From: Gammaproteobacteria bacterium
Lineage (GTDB): Bacteria > Pseudomonadota > Gammaproteobacteria > Steroidobacterales > Woeseiaceae
Length of the DNA stretch: 64,000 bases
Reading direction: 5' to 3'
Assembly (NCBI GenBank): GCA_013151645.1
Contig: JAADHU010000051.1
Location: 62,001-126,000 of the forward strand
Part shown: piece by piece, positions 44,352 to 52,548 of the stretch
How the letters are laid out: every line of letters starts with the position of its first letter
Numbering within the stretch: position 1 is the stretch's first letter
Position numbers and translations under genes: made by a program
Notes under the pieces: model-generated
What the model was told of the DNA's origin: nothing
The model's database searches: none
The model's input: the letters and a program-made list of their open reading frames with translations, nothing else

Positions 44352-44377
44352 ACGGACCCGCGTGATCGCGGGCCCGT
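44352..44377 (-). terminator. GC-rich hairpin after DUF5666 gene
   Basis: ACGGACCCGCG, a 4-nt loop, and CGCGGGCCCGT form an 11-bp stem with one mismatch, about 60 bp past the stop of the second DUF5666 gene. It is strong, but the following T-tract is weak, so termination is only probable. Confidence 0.45.
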
Positions 44378-44434
44378 CCATGCTCCGCCAGTATAGCGGC
44401 TGCTGTTAGTCGAGTTGTATTCCCGAAGTTAATA

Positions 44435-46018
44435 TCAGTCCTCGAACTCAAGCTTGCTTGCATCCAGCGCAGCTGACATGCAGGAACCATCCTGATCCAG
44501 ACTCTTGGCCTCCACAATGGCTCCGTCAAACAGGTTGGCGAAAAATGCCGCACGACCGATCGATGCATCGTTTGCGCTCTTGAAGTCATTAGCCGGCACA
44601 CTATCCGTCGATACGGTCACGCCCTGGATAACGAAACTAAACGCGGTTTCATCACCGACTATGCTCGAAACAGGCCCTCGGAGCTCACAATCGAAATCGT
44701 TATTGTCGATTGCCATCTCATCGCGCTCAACACGAGTCCAGGTGACCGACCCGTCATCGTTCTCGTATCCGCGAGACTTGATCCGGTCGCCTGCCTGCAA
44801 ACGAGCCATGAACTCAGCCGGTGTCAGGTGATCGCCACCGTCTGCGGCGTCATCCCGGGCACTGCTGTTGCCGGTCGGGTTGATGACGAGACCGAGCCGT
44901 GTCGTGAATCCGGAGCTGTCCATTGCGATCGACTCGATCAGGTCTTCCGTGCGCACGTTATCCTCGACTTCGAGCTCCGACGCTCGCAGGACGAGCACAT
45001 CATCGGCATTGAAGCTTCCCTTGATCTCGATGCGTAAACCCACCAGTGCTTGCAGGGACGATGCGTCCGTCACCGGTATGGTCATGCCATTAATCGTGAA
45101 AGTATTCGGTGTGACGCTGGTGTCGACCGATTGCAGGACTCCTTCGATTTCAAACTCACCAGAGTGCTCTGCGCCGAAATCGTCCTCACGTTCAACACGC
45201 ACGGCCGTCCACTCAAGATTGACAAGATCTGCCTTCACTTCGACGAATACGCCCAGTAGATCTTCGTTGAACAGCAGGCCATCGTCGAAGATGGTATTGG
45301 CCATATCGATTCTAAACACGACTGAGTGCACGGTGATCCGGGAATTGTCGAGGTCGATGTTCTCGACGAAACCCTTTACCTCGAGTTCGTCGCCATCTAC
45401 GTCCGGATGACCAACTTCCGGGTTACCGCCCAGCCCGTCGAGTTCGCGATCGAGACGGCTCGCCAGAAAACCGGTGTCGGTTGGAAAACCGCTGACTTCG
45501 ATGACCATGCCGTCCAGCAGATCGCCGAAATCTATGCCGGGTATGCCGTCATTGTTACCGATATCGTTGTCGAAGATCGTATCGAGATCGACCGTTACTT
45601 CTACGCCGACGATTTCAAAAGTACCCGTCCCCGGATCGACGCCCGGCAGAATGTTGTTGATTGGGCCTTTCAGGTCATCGTCGTATTCAATGCTTTGTGC
45701 CGATCGCAGACCATTGTCATCCTGACCTTTCACTTTCACTTTCATGCCAACACGCAAGACGCTGTCGTCCCCCATTAGATCGGCTTCTCCCTCAATGGCG
45801 ATGACGGTGTCGGCCTCGACTTCGTACTTGACGCCGTTAATCCAGACGCTGCCGAAACCGGTAATCGCGCCGACCGCCGTAACGGACGTGGGGGCCGGTG
45901 GCGGTGGTGGTGGGGTTACAATCGGTGATGTTGTACCGGATGACGAACTGCCACAAGCCGTCAAACTGACCAACGCGGCCACGCCCAGGATCGACCCGAA
46001 TAGTCTCGTAAATTTCAT
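44435..46018 (-). CDS. DUF5666 lipoprotein (527 aa)
   Basis: ATG 46018 starts directly with a lipoprotein signal (ALVSLTAC, Cys near 21) followed by a Ser-rich and Pro-rich linker. The mature part has repeated DUF5666-type units; the first opens with VGAITGFGSVWINGVKYE, and later ones end in SRLDREL, VRVERED or TRVERDE. It is a paralogue of the 42080-43495 gene with which it shares layout but only modest local identity. The two lie on either side of DUF6502. The product is probably outer-membrane attached; no catalytic residues are visible. Confidence 0.82.
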   Translation of the reverse strand: MKFTRLFGSILGVAALVSLTACGSSSSGTTSPIVTPPPPPPAPTSVTAVGAITGFGSVWINGVKYEVEADTVIAIEGEADLMGDDSVLRVGMKVKVKGQDDNGLRSAQSIEYDDDLKGPINNILPGVDPGTGTFEIVGVEVTVDLDTIFDNDIGNNDGIPGIDFGDLLDGMVIEVSGFPTDTGFLASRLDRELDGLGGNPEVGHPDVDGDELEVKGFVENIDLDNSRITVHSVVFRIDMANTIFDDGLLFNEDLLGVFVEVKADLVNLEWTAVRVEREDDFGAEHSGEFEIEGVLQSVDTSVTPNTFTINGMTIPVTDASSLQALVGLRIEIKGSFNADDVLVLRASELEVEDNVRTEDLIESIAMDSSGFTTRLGLVINPTGNSSARDDAADGGDHLTPAEFMARLQAGDRIKSRGYENDDGSVTWTRVERDEMAIDNNDFDCELRGPVSSIVGDETAFSFVIQGVTVSTDSVPANDFKSANDASIGRAAFFANLFDGAIVEAKSLDQDGSCMSAALDASKLEFED

Positions 46019-46308
46019 GATGTTGTCCTCGCTCAAAAAACGTTCAAAGCCCACCCGCGGTGGGGCATTCCAGACCGTGTTGGATTCCCCACCCGTCGAT
46101 CTGAGGAGCAACCTTAACAAAACTGGATATATGAGTCAAATTATCTCATATATTTATTGTCTTACTGAAAACACGCAATATGAGCACCTGCATGGCCATC
46201 GACGCCCTCGCCAACCGTCTGCTCGGCAGAAGCCTAAAACAGCACCGGTTTGCCCTGCGTATCGATGCCGAAACAGGTACCATCCGTACGCTCAACCCGG
46301 AGGACGAT

Positions 46309-46848
46309 GTGAGCACAACCCCACCTGAAGAAATGATCGGCGAAGAAGAAATTCGTCAACGCGTCAATGAACTCGCCGAACAAATTTCGAAGGACTATGC
46401 GGACAAGGGCACTATCGTGCTCGTGGGCGTTCTCAAGGGTTCTTTTATTTTTCTCGCCGACTTATCACGACGACTTTCAATTCCGCGTACGATCGAATTT
46501 ATCGCGGTATCCAGTTACGGCAACAGCAGCGTGCAAAGTGGCGCAGTTCGTCTTCTCATGGATGTCCGCGGAAACATTGAAGGCAAGCACGTCCTGATCG
46601 TCGAAGACATCGTTGACACTGGTCACACGCTGCACTATTTGATCGGCATGATGGCGTCACATGGCCCTGCGTCAATCAAAACCTGTGCCCTGTTGCATAA
46701 AGTAGAGCGTGCCGAAATTGATGTGCCGGTGGACTATGTCGGCTTCAGTATCCGCGATGAATGGGTCGTCGGCTATGGCCTCGATTACGCCGAACGCGAC
46801 CGCACCCTGCCCTACATTGGAATCGTCCATCCCGACGACCGTGACTGA
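46309..46848 (+). CDS. hpt: Hypoxanthine phosphoribosyltransferase
   Basis: Hpt makes IMP or GMP from hypoxanthine or guanine and PRPP in purine salvage. GTG 46309 is chosen because GGAGG lies five bases upstream and it gives the usual 179 residues; a 43-residue N-terminal extension would otherwise be needed. The PRPP-binding loop VEDIVDTGHTL is at 98-108, and the LKGSFIF segment at 42-48 and the DYVGFSI segment near the end are typical. The downstream neighbour is a convergent symporter. Regulation is not evident. Confidence 0.93.
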   Translation: MSTTPPEEMIGEEEIRQRVNELAEQISKDYADKGTIVLVGVLKGSFIFLADLSRRLSIPRTIEFIAVSSYGNSSVQSGAVRLLMDVRGNIEGKHVLIVEDIVDTGHTLHYLIGMMASHGPASIKTCALLHKVERAEIDVPVDYVGFSIRDEWVVGYGLDYAERDRTLPYIGIVHPDDRD

Positions 46849-46890
46849 CGATCCCCGGTCGGGGAGGCGCAGCGATTCCGTCGGTCCGTA

Positions 46891-48651
46891 TCAGGCCGAA
46901 CGTGGCACGCGAATATGTTCTACCAGGTGCTGGATTCGTTCCGGAGGCGGTGCGGTGAGATAACTTACGCCGATGATAACCGTGAAGCTGAATATCGCAC
47001 CAAGTACGCCGATGCCTTCCGGCGAAATACCGAACCACCAATTCGCGGCAACATTTTCTCCCCACGGTGCGCCTGCCCACTTCAGGAACAAGCCTTTGAA
47101 ATACTCAATATAACCGTAGGTAAAGAGCAGGCCTGTCAACATCCCGGCGATCGCACCCTGCTTGTTGGCACGTTTGAAAAATATGCCCAGGACAATAACC
47201 GGAAACAGCGACGCTGCCGCCAGGCCAAAGGCAAACGCAACAACCTGTGCTACCCAGCCCGGCGGATCGAAACCGAGATATCCGGCGATCAGTATTGCAA
47301 AAGCAGCCGCGATTCGCCCTGCCAGAAGTTCGCCCTTTTCTGAAATGCCGGGCACAAAGATGCCCTTGATCAGATCATGGGAAACCGCGGCGGAAATAAC
47401 GAGCAACAACCCGGCGGCTGTCGATAACGCGGCTGCGATGCCGCCGGCGGCAACCAGCGCAATGACCCAATCGGGGAGTCCGGCTATTTCCGGGTTGGCA
47501 AGCACCATAATATCCCGGTCAACGGACAGCTCGTTGCCTTGCCAGCCAAAGGCGGCCGCCTTTTCCGCAAACTCGGTATTTGCGTCGTTGTAATACTGAA
47601 TCCGGCCGTCGCCATTCTTGTCATCGAAACTCACGAGACCGGTTTGTTGCCACGTATCCATCCAGTCCGGTCGATCAGCGTAGCGGAGATTGCCATCGAT
47701 GCTCCCCACTTCGCCAGGCTGTACCGTATTAATCAGGTTGTAGCGGGCCATCGCACCAACCGCCGGCGCGGTCGTATACAGTATGGCAATAAACAGCAAT
47801 GCAAAGCCCGCGGAGGTCCGCGCATCCTTTACTTTCGGCACCGTAAAGAAACGCACAATGACGTGCGGTAAACCGGCCGTTCCCGCCATCAGCGCGAGCG
47901 TAATGCAAAAAACATCGATGCGACTTTTACTACCGCTCGTGTACTGATTGAAACCAAGCGACACGACAATGTCGTCCAGCTTTTCGAGAAGCCCCACACC
48001 GGTTCCTGCGATCTCACTGCCGAAAGCCAGTTGCGGTATCGCATTGCCTGTTATTTGCAGGCCAATAAAAATAGCCGGCACGGTGTACGCGAAAATCAAG
48101 ACACAATACTGGGCAACCTGCGTGTAGGTGATGCCTTTCATGCCACCCAGTACCGCGTAGATGAAAACCACGCCCATACCGATCATGAGACCGATGGTCA
48201 CTTCGACTTCGAGAAAACGCGAGAAGACGATACCGACACCACGCATTTGACCGGCAACGTAGGTAAAGGAGATGAATATCAGGCAAATGACCGCCACAAC
48301 TCTTGCCGTGCGCGAGTAGTACCGTTCCGCGATAAATTCCGGAACCGTAAACTTGCCGAACTTGCGTAAATAGGGCGCCAGGAAGAGCGCCAGCAGCACG
48401 TAGCCTCCGGTCCAGCCCATCAAATAGACAGAGCCGTCGTAACCGAGAAATGCAATAAGTCCCGCCATCGAAATAAAGGATGCAGCACTCATCCAGTCAG
48501 CCGCCGTTGCCATGCCGTTGGCAATCGGGGACACGCCTTTGCCCGCAATATAAAAATCCCGCGTATTGTGTGCGCGCGACCAGATAGCGATGCCGATGTA
48601 CAGCACGAAACTCGCGCCAACGACCATATAGGTCAGAGTTTTCAGCTCCAT
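46891..48651 (-). CDS. VC_2705-type sodium:solute symporter, large subunit
   Basis: The 586-residue protein is a sodium:solute symporter (SSS) with about thirteen helices, close to the acetate/carboxylate ActP-like branch. Features are ATAADWMSAASFISMAGL, FGKFTVPEFIAERY, and GAIFSFTVIIGVSYLT near the end. A periplasmic insert of about 80 residues between helices carries DDKNGDGRIQY, an EF-hand-like calcium loop. The partner DUF4212 small subunit lies upstream, 9 bp away. I recognise this pair as the VC_2705 type (large and small subunits); the substrate, likely a short-chain carboxylate, is not certain. Confidence 0.9.
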   Translation of the reverse strand: MELKTLTYMVVGASFVLYIGIAIWSRAHNTRDFYIAGKGVSPIANGMATAADWMSAASFISMAGLIAFLGYDGSVYLMGWTGGYVLLALFLAPYLRKFGKFTVPEFIAERYYSRTARVVAVICLIFISFTYVAGQMRGVGIVFSRFLEVEVTIGLMIGMGVVFIYAVLGGMKGITYTQVAQYCVLIFAYTVPAIFIGLQITGNAIPQLAFGSEIAGTGVGLLEKLDDIVVSLGFNQYTSGSKSRIDVFCITLALMAGTAGLPHVIVRFFTVPKVKDARTSAGFALLFIAILYTTAPAVGAMARYNLINTVQPGEVGSIDGNLRYADRPDWMDTWQQTGLVSFDDKNGDGRIQYYNDANTEFAEKAAAFGWQGNELSVDRDIMVLANPEIAGLPDWVIALVAAGGIAAALSTAAGLLLVISAAVSHDLIKGIFVPGISEKGELLAGRIAAAFAILIAGYLGFDPPGWVAQVVAFAFGLAAASLFPVIVLGIFFKRANKQGAIAGMLTGLLFTYGYIEYFKGLFLKWAGAPWGENVAANWWFGISPEGIGVLGAIFSFTVIIGVSYLTAPPPERIQHLVEHIRVPRSA

Positions 48652-48660
48652 GCGACGAAT

Positions 48661-48918
48661 TCAGTCTTCATGCACATCGAATTTCTGATCCATCTTGTTC
48701 ATGCGCCAGGCGTAGAAAAAAATGAGTACGACGAAGACGTAAATTGATCCCTGCTGAGCAAACCAGAAACCCAGTTTCAAGCCACCGAGTTGAAACCTGT
48801 TGAGCTCTTCGACGAACAAAATACCAAATCCATAGGAACACACGAACCAAACGAACATGCAGCTCGCAACGAGGCGGAGATTGGCACGCCAGTAAGCCGA
48901 TCGATTTTCGGGGGTCAT
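48661..48918 (-). CDS. DUF4212 sodium:solute symporter small subunit
   Basis: ATG 48918 gives 85 residues with two helices (about 14-33 and 48-68) separated by a short loop. The YWRANLRLVASCMFVWFVCSYG and FWFAQQGSIYVFV segments are hallmarks of DUF4212, which pairs with the SSS transporter encoded immediately downstream. The small subunit stabilises or is needed for the large one. Spacing shows an operon. The ATG is chosen because the homologous family begins near here; an upstream frame extension has no ribosome site. Confidence 0.9.
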   Translation of the reverse strand: MTPENRSAYWRANLRLVASCMFVWFVCSYGFGILFVEELNRFQLGGLKLGFWFAQQGSIYVFVVLIFFYAWRMNKMDQKFDVHED

Positions 48919-49409
48919 AGTGTGCTTCTGTCTCGAATGGATGGACCGCGGACAATCTAACAGAGCGCCATTCACGATTTCAAACCGGCTTGGGATCGGC
49001 GTTTCGGCCGAACAAAAAAACGGCCCCGGTTACGGAGCCGTTCAACCTTGTTAGTACTTGGATCTTGGCCTTACATCCCCCGCCAAGTGGTACCTGAAGG
49101 TGTCGTCGAAATCATGCGGTGTCTGCTTTGTTGTTGAAAGGACACTACTTGCACGCCCAAAAGCTCTCAAAATACGGCCTGGATGTCAATTTCCTAGCAG
49201 GATACCCGCGACAGCCGGTCGCTCGACACAAGAACGTTGCGTATTAGCAACACCACATATGTGCCAATTGCGGATCGATATGCCGTTTATCAAGCACTTG
49301 ACCGCGATTTGTCGGGCAATGCCTGCCGCCGGTCTGTATCGCCTGACGGAAGGCCCGTTTTCGATACCGGAGCGAAACGCTGGGCATCGCGCACATCACC
49401 AGCGGTGAT
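48919..49409. other. Intergenic region of about 490 bp
   Basis: This gap lies between the symporter small-subunit gene and the histidine phosphatase gene. Apart from the hairpin at 49013-49041 I see no gene. Short plus-strand frames cover 49058-49419, but their compositions are unlike proteins and no start signal is visible. No tRNA or rRNA is recognisable. Confidence 0.45.
49013..49041 (-). terminator. Intrinsic terminator, minus strand
   Basis: ACGGCCCCG, loop GTTA, and CGGAGCCGT make a 9-bp stem with one mismatch. Reading the minus strand it is followed by a run of seven Ts (49014-49020 as A on the plus strand). It fits a terminator for leftward transcription from the histidine phosphatase gene, about 370 bp past its stop. 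Confidence 0.6.
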
Positions 49410-50129
49410 TCAGCGGTAGCTCAGCGCAGCCTCATTCAGGTGCGCGACGTCATTGAATCTATCCAGAGAGACTCTGTCGCCGCTGAAAGTAAATCGCGTA
49501 ACCGACCCATTGTAGATTCGCCAGTTCAATTCGGCGGCTTTTATGTCCGGCGCGCGGAGGATAGTTTGCATGCTGACACCGATGGGTCCGCCGGACGTAA
49601 AGACGGCAACTGACTCTCCGCTCTGCGCCGTATTCATGATACGACGCAGCGCTTTGCGGACCGAGCCACTCCACTGTACCCAACTCAGCGGCACGTTGTC
49701 GCATTCGTAATCACCGCCAACCCAGCACGCCGTGACGGCTTCCAGAAGGCGGTGAAAATACCGATAGCGATCCGCATGAGTACCTGCTTTCTCGAACGCG
49801 TCAGCGAGTGCTGCAACCCCGGCATCCGTCTCGCGCAGATGCCGACCGAGACTCTGCAGGATCGCCTCGGCAGGATACTCATTGAGCGCCTCGATCTGCG
49901 TCGGTTCGGGCCAGTTTTCGTCCTTGTTCGAAAATATTTCACCGACGGACTTCGCCGTGCGGATCTGCCGCTTGAGCGTGCCGCTCCAGACGCGGTCAGG
50001 CCTTACCCCCTGCGCAATCCAGGCATGCCCCAGCGCTACCGCCTGCTCAACACCGAGATCGGACAAACGGTCATAATCCTCAGTGAACAAACGTGCCTGT
50101 CCATGGCGCACCAGTAAGAGCTGACTCAC
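49410..50129 (-). CDS. Histidine phosphatase family protein
   Basis: GTG 50129 is chosen (GAGG five bases upstream) because it begins one residue before the conserved start of the fold. The 239-residue protein has the catalytic LLVRHGQA motif (His9), a DRLSDLG segment with an Arg nearby, and a later FTSGGPIGV segment where the second catalytic His is usually in HGG; here it is TSGGP, so that position has no His. Other members are phosphoglycerate mutases and phosphatases of cofactors. The missing second His suggests altered activity or a diverged alignment. It lies divergent to gloB. Confidence 0.8.
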   Translation of the reverse strand: MSQLLLVRHGQARLFTEDYDRLSDLGVEQAVALGHAWIAQGVRPDRVWSGTLKRQIRTAKSVGEIFSNKDENWPEPTQIEALNEYPAEAILQSLGRHLRETDAGVAALADAFEKAGTHADRYRYFHRLLEAVTACWVGGDYECDNVPLSWVQWSGSVRKALRRIMNTAQSGESVAVFTSGGPIGVSMQTILRAPDIKAAELNWRIYNGSVTRFTFSGDRVSLDRFNDVAHLNEAALSYR

Positions 50130-50281
50130 GGCTGCCTCGCACCGGCTTGTGCGCTTGTCAACTGGCGAACGCAAAAACTTTCCATCACAATCATCTTCCT
50201 GGCGACACGATCCGGCTGCCGATAATATCGTCACGGCAGGCCGACGTATATCAACGATGAACTGCTGCGGGAAATCGACAA

Positions 50282-51073
50282 GTGATTGTAGAGCGAATAT
50301 GGACCGCTAACGCGTACCGCAACTTTAACTACCTGGTTGCCTGCCCTGAAACCGGCGACGCGCTGGCCATCGATCCGCTGGACTACGAAAAGTGCCTCGC
50401 AGCGGCCGAAAAACAAGGTTGGACGGTCAGTCAGATTCTCAATACACACGAGCACGGCGATCACATTGGTGGTAACAAGGCGATGGCGGCTGCAACCGGC
50501 GCCAAGATCATTGCGCATCAAAATGCCGCTAATCGCATTCCCGATATGGACCGCGGTGTCGGTGCCGGCGACATCATAAAGGTCGGCAATTCGGTTGAGC
50601 TCGAATGCCTCGATACGCCGGGGCATACCATGAGCCACGTCTGCTTACTGTCGCATACCGACCAGCCCGCACTCTTCAGCGGCGATACGCTTTTCAATGC
50701 GGGAGCCGGAAACTGCCATAACGGTGGCCATCCGAACGAATTGTACGAGACGTTTGCCAATCAACTGCAGAAACTGCCGACAAACACACAGATTTTTCCG
50801 GGGCACGACTACCTGCTGACCAATCTTGGCTTCACGATCGACCGGGAACCGGACAACGAAATTGCAGCGCAGATGCTGTCGCAAAACCAGGATCAAAGCC
50901 CGGAAAACGGCGTCGTAACGACGCTCGAGCAGGAAAGGGAAATCAACACGTTCTTTCGACTGCAAAGCCCCACCGTCATCGCTCGCCTGCAGGAATCCTT
51001 TCCGGAACTGGATGACTCGCCATCACCGAGAGACGTATTCCTCAAGCTCCGCGAACTGCGTAACAGCTGGTAG
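50282..51073 (+). CDS. gloB: Hydroxyacylglutathione hydrolase (glyoxalase II)
   Basis: GloB hydrolyses S-lactoylglutathione to D-lactate and glutathione, the last step of methylglyoxal detoxification. The 263-residue protein begins at GTG 50282 and has the MBL metal site THEHGDHIGG (His56, His58, Asp60, His61), CLDTPGHTMSH, FSGDTLFNAGAGNCHNG with the bridging Asp, and FPGHDYLLTN with a further His. The C-terminal helical domain that binds glutathione is present. Length and all ligands are normal. The 3' end overlaps the convergent thiamine kinase gene by 32 bp. Confidence 0.95.
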   Translation: MIVERIWTANAYRNFNYLVACPETGDALAIDPLDYEKCLAAAEKQGWTVSQILNTHEHGDHIGGNKAMAAATGAKIIAHQNAANRIPDMDRGVGAGDIIKVGNSVELECLDTPGHTMSHVCLLSHTDQPALFSGDTLFNAGAGNCHNGGHPNELYETFANQLQKLPTNTQIFPGHDYLLTNLGFTIDREPDNEIAAQMLSQNQDQSPENGVVTTLEQEREINTFFRLQSPTVIARLQESFPELDDSPSPRDVFLKLRELRNSW

Positions 51074-51914
51074 ACAATCCCCGGCCCAGCGTAACTTGCA
51101 ACGTTTCGAGCTGCCTTGCCTGAGTCGGGTGCGGATTCAATACCTGGCGGACAGCGAGCCATAGCCAGTGCAGCGCACCGTACAAACGTACTTGTGTCGA
51201 TAATCGCTGCCGCGTTTCCACATTGCTGCCGCCGGCATACGCAGTCAACAGTGCATCGGCGGCCCGCCCGTCCAGTCGGTGATAAGCAATGACAGAGGCG
51301 AGGTCAAATAACGGATCGTTGTCGCAGGCATACTCCCAATCCAGCAGCAAGAGTCCGGGGCTGGCGATAATATTCGCCGCAACAACATCGTTGTGACAGC
51401 AACACGAATGCCCGGCCGGTGCAATATCCTCGATGATGCGTTTGCAGTGCGCACCGATTTCGTGCAGCTCCTGGCGTGACGACAGCTTGTCGAGATAGCC
51501 GTTCGCAATGCCGAGAGCGTCGAAACGCTTGCCCGACAACGGCAATACATGCACCGACCTCAGGAGATCGGCAAGCAATTCGAGGTTCCTGGGAATCTGC
51601 AGGTCGTCGTGCGTCCAGACCCGGCCGTCTACGTAGCGCAGCAGTAGAATACCGTTGTCCTTGTCGGCGTGCACGATCTCCGGTGCGAGACCTGCCGAGG
51701 ACGCCTGAGAAACAATACTGACTTCGGTGACCCTGTCCAGACCGAAGGCATCGGTGTGGACCGCGTTCAGACGCAAGATATATGTCGCTTTGTCGCTGGT
51801 CAGTTTGTACACACGGTTGGTCAGACCGCCACTCATCGGCTGGATACGAAAAGAGCCAGGCTCCATACCCGGCACCAGCGCCAATGCCTGATCCGGTTCC
51901 AGCGGTTTACTCAT
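51042..51914 (-). CDS. Thiamine kinase-like phosphotransferase (APH/ChoK fold)
   Basis: ATG 51914 (overlapping the pnuT stop as ATGA) gives 290 residues. The fold is the aminoglycoside phosphotransferase/choline kinase type, with the nucleotide loop GGLTNRVYKL, the catalytic CHNDVVAANII (Asp as base), and LLDWEYACDNDPLFDLA supplying the metal-binding Asp. By context it should phosphorylate imported thiamine: it is the third gene after a TPP riboswitch, a TonB receptor and a PnuT transporter. ThiK-like enzymes are the closest functional match. An alternative is a choline or ethanolamine kinase, but the riboswitch argues against it. Confidence 0.85.
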   Translation of the reverse strand: MSKPLEPDQALALVPGMEPGSFRIQPMSGGLTNRVYKLTSDKATYILRLNAVHTDAFGLDRVTEVSIVSQASSAGLAPEIVHADKDNGILLLRYVDGRVWTHDDLQIPRNLELLADLLRSVHVLPLSGKRFDALGIANGYLDKLSSRQELHEIGAHCKRIIEDIAPAGHSCCCHNDVVAANIIASPGLLLLDWEYACDNDPLFDLASVIAYHRLDGRAADALLTAYAGGSNVETRQRLSTQVRLYGALHWLWLAVRQVLNPHPTQARQLETLQVTLGRGLSTSCYAVRGA

Positions 51915-52534
51915 CCGGCTTCCGGAAGTGTCTGAGCATTGCGCCAGGACCGTGTCCATGCAATCAGACCCAGCGGAATCAATGCAACGTACAGGACGAA
52001 GAGCAGCGATGTCAGCTCAAGATCGCGCGACCAATAGATAAAAATCGACACCAGATCAATCACCAGCCAATACCACCAGTTTTCCAGTACCTTTCTTGCC
52101 ACCAGGAAAGTCGCCCAAACGGCGGAATATGTCGTCATCGAATCGACATACGGAAACGCCGCATCACTATAGCGGTCGAGAACATAACCCGTCGACAGCG
52201 ACAATGCGGCGATCATGACAATTGCGATGAGATGAAAATTTCGTGGCCAGATCGTGATCGGTAACTCGTCTGTATCGCCGGCAACGTTTCTCCAGCTGAT
52301 CCAGCCATAAACCGCCATGCCGAAGTAAAAAATATTGAGCAACGATTCCATATAGAGCTTTGCTTCGGCAAACAGAACCACGTAAATCGCCGTACTGATG
52401 GCAGCGCAAAACCAGCACCAGATATTCTCGCGAATCGCGAGAACCAGATAAGCGATGGCGAGTATCACGCCGGCCAGTTCATAGCCGGACATCTGTGAAA
52501 ACTGGGCAGCGATATCGACCGGCAGACTATTCAT
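51911..52534 (-). CDS. pnuT: PnuC-family thiamine transporter (PnuT)
   Basis: The 207-residue protein has about seven helices and the PnuC-fold repeats: RENIWCWFCAAIST followed by MESLLNIFYFGMAVYGWISW, and in the second half VLENWWYWLVIDLVSI. PnuC proteins carry vitamin precursors by facilitated diffusion, with a kinase trapping the substrate inside. Here the partner gene is a thiamine kinase and the operon is under a TPP riboswitch, so PnuT (thiamine) is favoured over PnuC (nicotinamide riboside). It follows the TonB receptor by 14 bp and overlaps the kinase by 4 bp. Confidence 0.88.
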   Translation of the reverse strand: MNSLPVDIAAQFSQMSGYELAGVILAIAYLVLAIRENIWCWFCAAISTAIYVVLFAEAKLYMESLLNIFYFGMAVYGWISWRNVAGDTDELPITIWPRNFHLIAIVMIAALSLSTGYVLDRYSDAAFPYVDSMTTYSAVWATFLVARKVLENWWYWLVIDLVSIFIYWSRDLELTSLLFVLYVALIPLGLIAWTRSWRNAQTLPEAG

Positions 52535-52548
52535 CGCGACACGCCTTT

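Noticed and set aside
46180-46308. A 43-residue N-terminal extension of the phosphoribosyltransferase.
   Set aside because: GGAGG before GTG 46309 and the normal family length favour the shorter form.
49058-49419. Plus-strand frames in the gap before the histidine phosphatase as small genes.
   Set aside because: Composition is unlike proteins, no start signal, and no recognisable domain.
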